Shown: positions 1 to 11,331 of the stretch, in pieces
Layout of the letters: every line of letters begins with the position of its first letter
How positions within the stretch are numbered: the stretch's first letter is position 1
Origin: Isoetes taiwanensis
Lineage: Eukaryota; Streptophyta; Lycopodiopsida; Isoetales; Isoetaceae
NCBI GenBank assembly: GCA_021234155.1
Contig: JAJEKV010000024.1
Span: 15,583,030 to 15,647,029, forward strand
Reading direction: 5' to 3'
DNA length: 64,000 nucleotides
Position numbers and translations under genes: made by a program
Notes under the pieces: generated by a model
The model's input: only the letters and a program-made list of their open reading frames with translations
The model's database searches: none
Told to the model about the DNA's origin: nothing

Positions 1-1900
1 TTGGCATAAAGATATTTTTAATTCACTAAACTTTCTGGTGTGCATGTTTGGATATGAATACATGGAAGTGTCAATACAGACTAACATAAAGAGCTTTGCA
101 TTCTAGGGATCTACGTAAGCAGTTATTGAGAGGATGTCAAGATGTAAATATCAAACATGCCTCTTCACCTCTCCTCACCTCATTGATGTTAGTGAAAGAT
201 TTCGGTTCAATGGGTAAGTTTGATAGTCTATATTTTAACCAGTTATGAATAGTCCGAGTTGCGTTTAAAGATAAAGAACGTTATCGCAGCAGCGAGTTGA
301 TTAGAATGGCATTTCCCATGTTCAGTTACTATAAAATGCTAAACAAGACTGGTACAACCATTAATTGTATGTTCTGATAACCATCGTTGTTATTGTGCAT
401 GCTTCAAAAACTATACCAACTTACCAGATATTTATTTTGTTGTCAATGATTATGAAGATACTTTTGAAGCAGTGGTGAGCAAACTTTTGAAGATGTGGCA
501 ATTTTGACTGAATTGCATTAAATTTTATGACATGAGAACAGATTCAGTCTTTGCATATCGTGAAGAAAGTACAAAAAGCCTCTCTCTAGATTAATAATTC
601 ATAATGCATATTATGTTTATTCAACAAGGCAGGTCCTGAGGGCACCCTGATTTTCATGCACAGGGATGAAGAGGTACAACCATTTTTGTTTTATTCTTGC
701 ACATAGGTTGCAGAAATAAGTTGTGCATTTCTAGCTAAAGTGGAGTCTTTTAGCATGTAAAGCTATCATGCTTGATATACCTACAAGTTCTTCCTGTTGA
801 CGCAATGAGGCAAGGATCCCACAAAAGGTAAAGTAAATTCTTAAAGGTCTTGAAGCAGATCTCATGGAAGGTGATAATGCAACATGGTTGCATCAAAGGA
901 GCTCAAATCATTGAAAAAATACCTGCAAGTATTATGTCATGGACCATAAGGATGAAGGCCTAGGTATAGTATGGACAGCTTGCCGAATCGGTCAGTATAT
1001 TCCAAATTCATGCTAGAGAAGAATGTGGCCTCATCATCGCATGAAATGCTTCATCATGCACGTTATTGTTGCATGCATGCAAAGGAAACATCAAACGCAT
1101 TATGAAATTTGACTATTGCAGAATTGAAGGTGTTACGAAATTGGATGTGGACTGCACAGAAACTTAAGAATGATCTCAATATGCAACTGCTTTTCCAGAG
1201 AATCTTGGATAACATGTTTCTCACTACAGTAAACATATGCTCTAAGACTACATCACACGATTGTTATAGCCTGACAACCTTAGTCATTCATCTAAAATGT
1301 GGTGTTCAAGTGATTATCCAATTTCGTCTCACTCTTTATTTGAATGGCTTCAATTATTGGGCCCCTTTGAAGTACCCATTTTCTTTTCTTTTCTTTTATA
1401 TACTTTGTCGATTATGGTTTGATTGCTTTATTCAAATTCTTAGTGGAAATTAATACAATTTTTTACATGTCCTCTTATATATGTCAACTTTACCAACTTG
1501 AAGCCTGGGTTGACCTGGTTACTCTCTTACAATTCCTTGTCAAATATTATGACTTAACAGTTGCAGAAACTAATGGTGAGATTGAAGTTTGCATAAAATT
1601 GGATGAAATGGAACTGACCAAGTTTGAGAAGTATGAGAGGGTATCCGTTGTCATCATGAATAGAGCAATTGAGAATGCAATTGCACATGCTAAATCAAAG
1701 AGCAACAAGAATAATAAAAAAGATGTAGAGGTGACTGGACGAGGAGAAGAAGCGTCTTGGAAAAATGGTTCTCATGTCAATCAAGATGACACACGGTGGT
1801 TAGGTCTCTTTAAAGTTCGAAAAAGAAACCCACGAGGTATTGAAATGGGTGTTCAATCAAACCCACATCCCGAGTCTAATATCTAGATTCGAGGGAGGGA
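1..1900. other. no recognisable gene; anonymous AT-rich sequence
   Basis: I see no domain, RNA gene or clear repeat here. The longest open stretch on the plus strand (about 1419-1886) has a lysine/asparagine-rich segment in its second half and no family I recognise. It may be an exon or a relic of a mobile element, but nothing in the sequence decides this. Confidence 0.4.
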
Positions 1901-1975
1901 AAAATTGCAAGTAGATCACTATGGATCTTACAAAGTAATTTTTCACTTGGCGTCCCGATTTAAAACCGAAAAGCA

Positions 1976-2965
1976 ATGTACAACATAAGTGGAGGAGGAC
2001 AAGGAACATGCAAAAGTTGTCTCATCTTTGCAATCATGCAAGGAAGTCAAATCTTGGGAAGACTGTTTCAACCTTGTCCCTTAACCAAGCAAATGCTCCT
2101 AATAGAGGAGAAGAAGATCCCAAGTTCCATGGCATTTTCCCATTCCATTAGAGAGGGTTCATATCTCGCACTTTGCACCCTTTGTGAGAATCATCGACAA
2201 GATGATATTTTTGAGTCACAGCATTCGTGTGGAAACATTTCGGACAAGAAGAGAAGAGAGGAAGGAATTGTAGAGTTGAACATGTTCTATCGAAGCGTGT
2301 TTGCATGGTGGCAATGTAAGATTAGAGCTCGATGAGAAACGGGCGGGAAGAACAAGTGTGCCTCGTAAGGTGTCAATTGAGGGGTGAAAGCTCGGCGCTT
2401 CATAAAGAATCATAGAGAGGCTCAAACGGGAAACCGGATGGGAGAAAAGGTCTATGAATTTGGAAAATTGCTGGTTGATGCGAGCAGGACCGCCTTGAGA
2501 TGGCGCTCGTTCGGCATTGAGGAAAAAAAAGCATGGGATGCATTGTCTGAATTGTTCCCATACATTCAGAGAATGGACCTCACAAGAGAAGATGCGGAAA
2601 TGTTCGTGCAAGCGAATAACAAATTTATTAAAGCTTTCATAGACGCATGGGGAGAGAGTGAAGTCACGCACTACTTGCACATCTTTTGGGCTCATGCACC
2701 TTGGTTTTTAGGAAGTATGGAAGCCTAGCGAAAGGTGGAGTGCACAAGGCATGGAGAAGTCGATAAACAAGCTAAAATAGCCTTTCATCGTAGCACTCAA
2801 AGAGGGGGTGGAAATGTGGGAACCAACCCTCTAAGACAGGATGACGAGTGGTTTTATAGAAGGGCGATGGCTAAATCGACAAGAAGGTCGCTTTAAGGAG
2901 CAACCCGAAGTCGTAAACACCATTGGCATAATGTCAAGAGAAAACGGAAAGTTGCTTGGCAAAAT
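1976..2965 (+). pseudogene. broken coding remnant resembling C-terminal part of mobile-element proteins
   Basis: An open stretch at about 2384-2728 reads as a helical region followed by EVTHYLHIFWAHAPWFL. After a frame change it continues through KYGSLAKGGVHKA and MEKSINKLK, then in a further frame AFHRSTQRGGGN and DEWFYRR near 2760-2880. From memory, this order (xTPYLHxxxxHxP, then GSL, a MEKS-like block, a TxxGGG block and an EWxYRR block) occurs in transposon-associated proteins of land plants and some animals. I cannot name the family. At least two frame changes and internal stops show it is not intact. The preceding stretch 1976-2335 is open but unrecognised. Confidence 0.3.
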
Positions 2966-3274
2966 TCTAGGGCCCCACTAGCATCGCATAACAAAGGGAG
3001 ATCTAAGAGACAAAGAATCGGTAAAAAGTATACTTGTAATGTGTAGCATGTTCACATGACGTGAAGTACTTGCCTCCAACCTTGTTTGTAATAACCGAGT
3101 AGCCGCGTCGTGTGATCTTATTTGTATCATACGGTAGCGAGCGATGGAGTTCGCTATTGCTTGCATTTATGTGGCTTCGGCGTGTGTGAAGCTTTACAAG
3201 ATAATAATAAAAAGGGTTACTTTTGATTAAAGTTGTGAAAGATGTTACATTGAAAAACAAAATACAACGACTCA

Positions 3275-3700
3275 TTGTTGCTCCGGTCTGAGCTCTTCTT
3301 CATTATCTTCATCATCATCATCAGCTCCATCCTCGCCTTCGTCTTCATCTCTTCCCCCTCAAGCGAGCAATCACCCTATCCAAACGTTCCTCCAATCTGT
3401 CCACCATCTCTTTGTACATGTCCCGCTCCCCGTCCCAATAGCACAACGTGTTCTTACACCTGAATTAGCATCCTCGTTGCCGTCATAACCACCTCGGTCA
3501 GCGGTTGTTGGGGCATGTCATCTGTCCGACCTTCTATTCAACCGCTGATTTGCCTCTCCTCGGCTCTGAAGCATGAGAAGGTTGAATTCATTCTCTTCTT
3601 CTTTCTTGAATTGTAACGTTTTTCCTTTAGAAGATCATCTTGCTCCTTCAACCTCTTCATTAGAACACCCATCACTATGTCGGGACGGGGAGTTCTATCC
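3275..3700 (-). pseudogene. minus-strand coiled-coil plus acidic-tail coding remnant, unknown
   Basis: Read on the minus strand, about 3690-3550 gives a lysine/arginine-rich coiled-coil (MKRLKEQDDLLKEKR). About 3430-3360 gives a second heptad-like stretch (MVDRLEERLDRVIARL). About 3355-3275 gives a run of aspartate and glutamate ending in a stop. Frames change between the blocks, so the gene is broken or spliced. Coiled-coil plus acidic tail proteins are common as accessory ORFs of plant DNA transposons, but no transposase motif is visible. Function is unknown. Confidence 0.25.
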
Positions 3701-3990
3701 TCTTGCGTTTTCCCTTATCGGTTGAGGATGTGGAGGCCATAGATGACAAATGGGAGGGACGTTAAGATTATAGAAGTGAGGAGAAAAGACTCTAACCGTG
3801 GAAGGAGCACAATGCAAGGACCTCAATTTATACATATTAGGCGCTTGAACATATTAAACACACTTTCGGTGCCGTCGCCGCACGTGTCGTGTTTCTCGTC
3901 GGTTGTCCGCTAGAACACATTAATGGTATTGTCCATCGAACACATTAATAACTATTCTAATCGCATCAGATATCACACCACGCTGAAATC

Positions 3991-4035
3991 GCACACGAGC
4001 TTTAAAACCCTATGAAGGGTTTAAGCCGTGTGATC
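3991..4035. repeat. inverted repeat ending in the GTGTGATC motif
   Basis: GCACACGAGCTTTAAAACCC at 3991-4010 is an imperfect inverse of GGGTTTAAGCCGTGTGATC at 4017-4035, leaving a short loop. It ends in the same CACACG/CGTGTG word as the other inverted repeats between 3 and 10.5 kb. Confidence 0.6.
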
Positions 4036-4104
4036 TGTCTTGTCATTCTCTCTACCACGGATATTGAAAATTAAAAATAGGAAACGTAATATTCGGCACA
4101 TTTG

Positions 4105-4680
4105 TCAAAAACTTTTCCCATTCGAAATAAAACCATTACAAACATTAAAAAAACGCCCCCCTCTAGGAGGAGCCCGATGCCTATGATCGCCGGGCAAGCT
4201 CTTCCCCGGAGGGCGTTGATAATTTTTTCTCGCTCCTCCAACATGATTGCCCGCCCCCCTTAACCACGTTCTCATATTCCGCAACCTTATCTTCCCGCTC
4301 ATTGAGTTGAGCTCGGGCAGCCTCCCGCCTGGATTGGCCCTAAGCCTCTTTGGAGGTTATATCTCGTGGCGCAATTAGCGGTCTAAAGGCGACCAACATT
4401 GTCAGCGCACTAAAATCACCTCCACCCTCAGAAGGCGGCCTTTTCCTCTGCCGCCAACCAGCTTTGGCGACATCCATCATTCTTTTTTCTTTTAGAAGGC
4501 GGATCCGTTCCTCCGCCAAAGACGAATGTTCTCAATTTCCTTGACCAAAACTTGAGACAAGATCTCGGCGGGGATGGAACTGAGCCGGAGGCCATTGAAA
4601 GTGATGGGAGAACAGGAGAGATGGCTGAGGGCGGATGTGGTAGAAACAGGAGATGGCGGATAGGAGAAGACAAAGGCCTC
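4105..4680 (-). pseudogene. minus-strand coding remnant with coiled-coil, unknown
   Basis: On the minus strand the segment near 4340-4230 reads RREAARAQLNEREDKVAEYE, a likely coiled-coil. Upstream at about 4470-4370 is an open stretch containing PPSEGGGDFSALTMLV. A stop separates the two blocks in one frame. It may belong to the same decayed element as the neighbouring minus-strand fragments. No enzyme motif was found. Confidence 0.2.
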
Positions 4681-5054
4681 GGGCGTTTTATATAGAAACT
4701 AGAGATCGTTGGAATCTACGGTTGCGAATCACCGATAAAGTTGTGTAATAATCCCACGAGGCGAAATTATAGCATGCAATTAGGCAACGGTAGCCTATGT
4801 TCGCATCATGGGATCCGTCATATCCTAGCCGTCTTGTATGCGAGGCCGTACAAAAACGATGTTATTGTGGCAGCGCATGCCACGTCCTTGGCATGACGTT
4901 GTCATCCGGAAGCCCGTGTATGTGAATAGACGTTGTCATCCACATGCAAATTAGCATTTACATGCAAGTTATCACATAATCTAGCTAGATATTTGTGTTA
5001 CATATACTTTTCCATTAATAAATTAGGAATTTATACATACAACGAGGTGTGCGT

Positions 5055-5700
5055 TGTGGAGATCATCATCGACGCAAAAAATCCATTGATTGCTACCTAA
5101 TTGCAAGAATGGCATTTTGGCGTCGTCGCGATCTTTTAATAAAACAAAACAAGAGAACAGATAGAAGCAAGAAACATAGCAATTTTTTCTTTGAAACAAA
5201 AAATATATATACAATGGCTACGGATCTTCATGATCCTGTAGCTGAAGCCGTAAAGCTGCGTTCTCATCCTCCGCAGCTCGAAGCTTCTTCTCCATATCTT
5301 CTAAGCGCGGTGAAATATTGTGTGCGATTAAAACCGCCTCCCCTCGACTATTGGCCTCTCGGTTTTGGTTAATGTTGCCATGAGCTCAAGATCTAAGCTC
5401 ATGCAGCAACCCCTCGTGAATTCTAACTTGTCCCCACCTCCATCTTCTCCGGCGAGAGGCGGGTTGTTTTAAATCGTGAACCTCCTTGAATCTCTTCATC
5501 ACCACGGCAAAGGGTGATGTCCGCGGCCCCGACTCTGGGCGCTTTGCCGGAGGAGGATGATGATGCCATCGGAGGAGAAGGCGAAGGCGGAAGGCGGAAG
5601 GCGGAGAAGATGAGCAGAAGGCGGAAGGAGGAAGAGGATCGGAGGTCGAAGGCAAGATAGAAGGTCTTCTATTTATAACAAGGATTTCGTAGTAGCTTGA
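5055..5700. repeat. tandem duplication, copy 1
   Basis: This stretch begins with a GATCATCATCGACGC inverted-repeat arm and the word TCCATTGATTGCTACCTAAT. It continues through a GATCTTCATGATCCT block and a GGCGG-rich block near 5560-5640. The same order of blocks recurs about 870 bp downstream. The minus strand holds a basic open stretch containing MKRFKEVHDL at about 5500-5475, which also reappears in the second copy. Confidence 0.7.
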
Positions 5701-5924
5701 GTCACACGGCGGCCGAAGGATGCCGTGGGTCGAAAAATGGACCGTTACTTCTCGGTGTCGTGTGAAAAAAAAGGACCGTTACTTCTTCTAACGTCTTTTC
5801 TTCCGGAGAAAGCTCGTGTGATAATTTTTATTGATAATTTCGGTGATACAATCTATACATAAGTAATTTTACTTGATACATAACTAAAGATAGAACTTCT
5901 CATTGAAGCAAAATAGAATCCGGC

Positions 5925-6625
5925 ATGGAGATCACCGGCGCGAAATCCATTGATTGCTACCTAATTGCAAGCAAGGCATTTCGCGTCGTGGTGATATTTT
6001 AATAAAACGAGAACATACATTGGAACAAGAGGATAGATAGAAGCAAAAAATAGAAAAAACTTTTCTTTGAAGCAAAAAATAGATAGATACAACGGCTAGG
6101 TATCTTCATGATCCTCTAGCTGATTTTCATGTCCTGCATTTGGCCGTGGGCTGCGTTCTCATCCTCCACTTCGGACTTCTTCTCCATATCTTCTAAGGCC
6201 TGCAACGAAATCATGTGGCGGTTTCAAGCTACCCGGCCTGCGGCTCGTCGCCTCTTGGTACATGGCGAATGTTTCCCGCGAGCTCAATGTCTCGCTTCGT
6301 GGCCGCTCCCCTCGTAAAGGCTAATCACGTCGACCGCCTCATTGTTCTCGGCGACGCGAGGCGGTTGTTTTCATCATGGATCTCCTTGAATCTCTTCATC
6401 ACCACTTTGCAAGGGTGATGTCCGCGAGCGACTCTGGCTGGGGAGTGCTATCTTGGCGTGGTAAACTTGCTAGAGGAAGATGATGATGCCATGGGCGGAA
6501 GGTGGAAGGCGAAGCGGAAGTAGAAGATGAGCGTAAGGCGGAAGGTGATCGGAGGTCGGCGTGGACATCGGTCTTCTATTTATAACATGAGTCACACGAG
6601 TTGCTTCTTGCGTCGTGTGAGGAAT
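5925..6625. repeat. tandem duplication, copy 2
   Basis: Second copy of the 5055-5700 unit, diverged by many substitutions and indels. Shared landmarks are the TCCATTGATTGCTACCTAAT block near 5946, the GATCTTCATGATCCT-type block near 6100, the GAATCTCTTCATCACCAC block near 6388, and the GGCGGAAGGTGGAAGGCG-like block near 6495. It ends in a TCACACGAG / GTCGTGTGA inverted repeat at 6592-6620. Confidence 0.7.
5930..5995. repeat. short inverted repeat of the GATCACC..GCGAAAT family
   Basis: The left arm (5930-5946) reads GATCACCGGCGCGAAAT and the right arm (5978-5995) reads ATTTCGCGTCGTGGTGAT. The outer six and inner eight bases pair perfectly, around a loop of about 30 bases. Related arms occur at 5061/5114, 6669/6717 and 10356/10411. 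Confidence 0.7.
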
Positions 6626-7396
6626 AAATAAATTAATTGTTTTTTCAATAATATTTCATTTCTTGAGATAGATATCACCGCGGCGAAAACCTAGATATGA
6701 CGAAAAAATCAGTGATGTATTTCGCGTGATGTGAATAAATACAAATAAAATAATTTTTATTAGGAATTTCGGAAGGACAATCACGTACATAAATAATTTT
6801 ACCGATACAAGTTGGAAAATATATAACTTCCAATTTCTCAAGCTTAATGCGTCAATTTCATGCTCTTTCAATCCCCCAGCGACCGATCCAACAAGGCAAT
6901 GACTTCCATGTTATCGACCCGACTTCCAACCTTGGGTGAGTCAAGCCAGCAGCTAACAAATTTAACATATTGCTTTCGCCCATGAGACCAGCAGTGCGTC
7001 AAAATATTGTAGCACAACATCCGTAGAATTGCTATCACCCTTTTAGGTGTTTGATGCCAATTGGGAATGGTTCCCTAACATGCATAATGCACGGATGTAA
7101 TAGACAAACTCTGCACCTTTTGGACTGAAAGTTCTGCTGAAGACGATTATCTCCCCATTAACGAATCTTGAGATATATCGTAACAATGTAGAGTCCTTCA
7201 ATCTTTCCTGTCCCCCGCGTGCATGTCGGCAAGAAAAATCATCTACTTCCCACAAATAAGAACCCTCAAGCTTATCTTCTTCACATTTATCCTCATCTAC
7301 CAGGCTTATGCTGCCGCGATTGACTCAAGGGCACGCCAAACACAGATCCCTGTTGGCGACTTTGCGCGGAGGCGGAATTCTTCTTCCGTTGGTAGA

Positions 7397-8379
7397 TTAA
7401 GCCTCATCTTGAGCAAATCGAGACTCCAGCCTCTCATAGGCTTCTTTAAGCTTTATAGCATTGCCGGTATAATTAGACACTTCAAACATCTCTTTGTCCA
7501 AATCCTCTTCAAAATCTAGGCCTAAGTTTACCCATTCGGCCAAGGTACTGATAAGCTCGTCTTCCCTAGCACACATTCGTAACAAAGACGGGTTCCTGAG
7601 TATATCACTTAGCAATAGGTATTCTTTGCCTTCCACTAAAATTGGCATTATGTCAGACAACTTCTTTTCACTCTCATCCCCATCCTCATCACCTTCAGAA
7701 TCATCTCCCTCCTCTGGTTCACCCAAGGCCGGTCGTCGAAGCTAAAACTCCTACATTCTTCCTCCTCTTCTTGTAGATCTATCTCCATTTCTACGTCATA
7801 GTCGACATCATCACACATAACAATCGGCCCCCCTTGGCTTAAAGATTTCATTGTTTCCAAGTGTATCTTCGGTTTGGCGGCGAGAATGCAATAACTAGCA
7901 AATGCAAGCGGCAAAGAGAAATAAGATACCTTCTTAAGCACAAGGGCGCAGCCGAGGAGGAGCCCGTTCGCGGCATTCTTGAAAAACATCTTCCCCGTTT
8001 GCAAATGGGAAGCCGCCTCCTCTAGAGCTGGTTTTGGAATCCACGAGCCGGGGACATCTGCAAAGGGCGTCTTGGCGAGACCAAGCGGTCGGGTGAAAGC
8101 TAAGGCAACCTCGCGATAGCATCAAAGCTCGCTCTTGTTTGCCATGATGTCCAACTCCTTGCAATAGAACGGATAAATCGCGATCGGCGCAACTTCCTCG
8201 TTGTCATGAGGGGCGGATGCATACCATTCCGGGAACTTCACATAACAATCCATGGCGAAGCAAACAGCGAAAACAAGATGTTTAGGAGCGGTAAAAGGGC
8301 TATCACTTTTGAACTCAAGTAGCCGTTTATCGATTATGAAAGGGGACCACGGCCGTTGTGGGGAGATTTGTCCGTACAT
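7397..8379 (-). pseudogene. broken minus-strand protein-coding region, unknown acidic protein
   Basis: Consecutive minus-strand open stretches join into one plausible protein if frame changes are allowed. A first block (8379-8122) contains HLVFAVCFAMDCYVKFPEW. A second block (about 8060-7740) contains KTPFADVPGSWIPKPALEEA, then LLLGCALVLKKVSYFSLPLA, then an acidic DLQEEEEEC stretch. A third block (7726-7397) contains a Glu/Asp-rich stretch, DIMPILVEGKEYLLLSDIL, and a helical tail ending RFAQDEA. Frames change near 8125 and 7735. I do not recognise the family and no catalytic motif is visible. It lies inside the region carrying the short inverted repeats, so it may be an ORF of a decayed DNA transposon. 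Confidence 0.35.
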
Positions 8380-8383
8380 TCCA

Positions 8384-8407
8384 GGGGTTAGGGTTAGGGT
8401 TAGGGTT
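8384..8407 (+). repeat. short TTAGGG repeat (telomere-like)
   Basis: Three to four tandem TTAGGG units lie directly before the left arm of the inverted repeat at 8408. The usual plant telomere unit is TTTAGGG, so this is the six-base variant. The run is short and interstitial. Confidence 0.75.
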
Positions 8408-8474
8408 GGATCACACGACGAAGACTACTATGTGCAACAAAAAGCACAATGCTTGCTTTGCCGTCGTGTGATCC
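8408..8474. repeat. 67-bp unit with perfect 13-bp inverted repeats
   Basis: GGATCACACGACG at 8408-8420 is exactly inverse to CGTCGTGTGATCC at 8462-8474. The 41-bp interior has no coding potential. This is the cleanest member of the inverted-repeat family of the 3-10.5 kb region. It could be a very small MITE-like element or a subterminal repeat of a larger DNA transposon. Confidence 0.75.
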
Positions 8475-9731
8475 TCACGTTATAACATTAAAAAAAAAAA
8501 AAACACAAAGTCTTGAAGCTAGGCTTCTAAGAAAGAAATGGACTAAGAGATTAAACTTATAAAGCCATTACATTAAGAATACATATGAAAAAAACACAAA
8601 GGCACTTCCACGGCCTTTTTCCGGGGGTCTTTCTTCTTGTTGTATTCAGCCATAAAATTTTGACCATAGTACTTTCGGGATCCCTTATGCGTAAGGCGAG
8701 GCATGTCCTTGGGCATAACCGATCACCGCTTGGCATGTATTGCTTTGCAAGGCTGCGAGTCCTCGAACAGGCCAGACACCAACCGCTTCGAAGCCATTTG
8801 AAGAGCATTTAAAGGCGATTGCTTGAATTACATGGCGGTATGATGTATCGCACCACACTCTTGCAGAATCTCTCTCACGAGCACGGCAAATGGGAGGCAG
8901 CGGAATGACCATCTCGGTGCTCTTCCGATACTTCTTAATCTCGCGAAGCTTTTAATGCCGGGCTTAGTCTTACGCCCAGGCCACTACCCTCACCCACCCG
9001 GCATTTGGAGCACGTTGCTCGGCCGACTCTTCCGAGCGCCTCCTCACCCCAAAGATTTGCGAGGCTGTTCCTCGGCCCGACTCTTCCGGCCGTCTCCTCA
9101 CATTCCTGGTCGCCTTCCCTTTACGGCGTTGGGCCTCCTCCTTTGATTTGAAGGTCACGGCACCTCCACGGGAGGAGCGGGAAGAGCAAGAAAGAGGCGG
9201 CTGCCCAATAATTAATCCGGCGTCATATTACGCTCGCCCGGTCTCTCCCATTTTCATCCTCTGTCTCGAACGGGGAGTGCACCTCCCTACTTACTCGGGC
9301 TGCTTCTCCCGCCGTGCGTCATGCGGTTTTCTTTTCGGATCTTACATTAGGCATGGTGGGAGGAGGAGAATCTCTATCGAGAGACTTCGAGTCGGATGAA
9401 GAAGAGGCGGACTAATGTAATCACGGCCTTATACCACACCTGGATGGGTCCTTGCGGTTTGCTTAGTTCTTGCCATGGCTTCTCGGCGGATGGCGCTTTA
9501 TACTACTGAACAACGACAAAAATAGACAAATCGGCAAGAGATAAATAGTAAAAAGCGAAGTTAAAGTAAAAGATGATGGTAACGTTTTTAAATAATTGTA
9601 CGGAACCCTAAAAAAATATCGGACAAAATACGGAACCCTAAAAAAACATCGGACAAAAACACAAATAAAAAACCGAGATTCAAAGCGCTAGGCGATAGAC
9701 AATTTCTTGTTGATCGTGAACTCACTAAACT

Positions 9732-10330
9732 TTACATTTCCCTCTTGCATGTAACCAACCCTAATGCCATCAATAAAATAATGGAAGTCGTCGACCAATC
9801 TCCTCTGTCTCCATTAGCACTCTTAGCTCGATAATGGCCATTAAACTTTCCATGGTGGCTGTATAAATGACTTCCTCCCTCTCCATACTCGAATATCCAC
9901 CGCCGGAGTGTATGCGTATGGTCCTCAAACGGCTCCCAAAAAGTTGTGCAGCCTCTCTTTTTCTGTTTCCTTCGTTCTAGTTGACAATTAACGTATAAAT
10001 ATTGTTTTGGAAGAAAGTATCTGAACTTAAAGGAGGACTTAACTACGCGGACCTCTGTTAGTTGACCGGATGATTCGTGGAATCGAACATCCCAGGTCGG
10101 AACCAAAAATAAGCCATCCACAAAATCGGCAGGGGGGAGAAAGCACGTATATGTCATGTCCGTAAAACCAGATGCCTATACCCCGCAAGGTCACGGCATC
10201 CATACCTTGGAAAAGGACAATTCCGATGTCTATGTGATACGACAAGTACACTACTAATACTTTTTCGTAGGAATGACATCCACGACGTCGATAAACATAA
10301 ACCCGCACAATAAATTTGTTTGTAAACACG
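9732..10330 (-). pseudogene. minus-strand coding remnant, unknown
   Basis: The minus strand from about 10210 reads MDAVTLRGIGIWFYGHDIYV, then after a frame change LVPTWDVRFHESSGQLTEV and a basic stretch with FRYFLPKQYLYVNCQLERRK, with a stop at 9732. The composition looks like real protein, but the frame change near 10120 breaks it. I cannot assign a family. Confidence 0.25.
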
Positions 10331-10355
10331 TGTCAACGAAAAGAAATGAAAAGGA

Positions 10356-10422
10356 GATCACCGCGACGAAACTATCTCTATCGCGGTTAAGTAGGCGGCG
10401 GCTAGCCCGGCGTCGTGTGATC
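10356..10422. repeat. short inverted repeat of the GATCAC..CGACG family
   Basis: GATCACCGCGACG at 10356-10368 is inverse, with two mismatches, to CGTCGTGTGATC at 10411-10422. It is the most downstream member found of the family seen from about 3.1 kb on. Confidence 0.65.
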
Positions 10423-11106
10423 CGATTAAGGTGGTTACCATTTGCGGGCAATTTTGGGAAAGCCGTTTTTGGTGGAGATTAGCTCTTTGGCCATATCGGA
10501 AGGGGTATATGCATGTCGTATTGTTATACTTTCCACTTTCCGGCCGCTAGAATTCAACTTGAACTCTTTTATCCTACCTATCCAATGTGTCCGCCGCGTC
10601 TGATCGCCTTTGTCGCAACTCTATGCTCGCCCCTCGTTGATGGCGGCATACTCACCCACGAACCTATTGAGACAAAACCTCCCACTTCTTGACCTTGGGA
10701 GTTACGTAAATGGGGCAAGAACACGAAATTACAGGAGACATGGATTGCGGATGAGGAGTGAAGGCGGAGAGGATGCACGTAGAAGCCGGGGACCGATCTG
10801 AAGTTTGGCGCCAAAATTTTACAAGGGAGTTGGTGACGCTGACAGTAGGCGGTCAAAGTCACCATTATTTTGGGCGGAAGGCGACTCAGAAAAATCACGG
10901 GCCATTAAAATGGTTGCAATAAAAGCGCTTGAGGCATCCCCTATGAAAATCGCCATGTGGATGCCAAGTAAGCACGCTCATCCTTCTACACCTTAAGTAT
11001 CTCGACTTTTCGTAAAAAGGTGCAAACCTGATTGGTCCTGGGGAATCTGACGTGGAAATCTTTAACCCAAGATAAGGGCCATTTTCAGACCCCAAATCCG
11101 CCCTAA

Positions 11107-11190
11107 TGCGAGCTGCTATATAAGGCTATTTCCTCTTTCGCACCGGTTATCGGCGTCTTCTCACAGCAGCTCTTCTTCTATTCTCGTTGC
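11107..11190 (+). promoter_or_regulatory. TATA-containing promoter-like segment, copy 1
   Basis: The segment starts GAGCTGCTATATAAGG and continues into a pyrimidine-rich leader ending near TTCTCGTTGCTT. A near-identical copy sits at 17353-17437. A TATATAA box followed about 30 bases later by a pyrimidine-rich stretch is a typical plant core promoter arrangement. Because two copies flank a 6.2-kb block, it may instead be the promoter part of terminal repeats of a mobile element. Confidence 0.45.
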
Positions 11191-11331
11191 TTTCAATCTT
11201 CCTCTTTCAATCCTTTTCCTCATACTCTACCATGATCCCATCTTCCTTTCTACTCTATTCTCGTTGCTTTCTATCTTCCTCTTTCAATCCTTTTCTTCAT
11301 ACTCTACCCTGATCCCATCTCCCTTTCTAAT
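11178..11331 (+). repeat. two tandem copies of a 77-bp pyrimidine-rich unit
   Basis: The unit beginning CTATTCTCGTTGCTTTC at 11178 is repeated from 11255, with the shared blocks TCTTCCTCTTTCAATCC and CATACTCTACC. It follows directly on the promoter-like segment. Confidence 0.75.
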
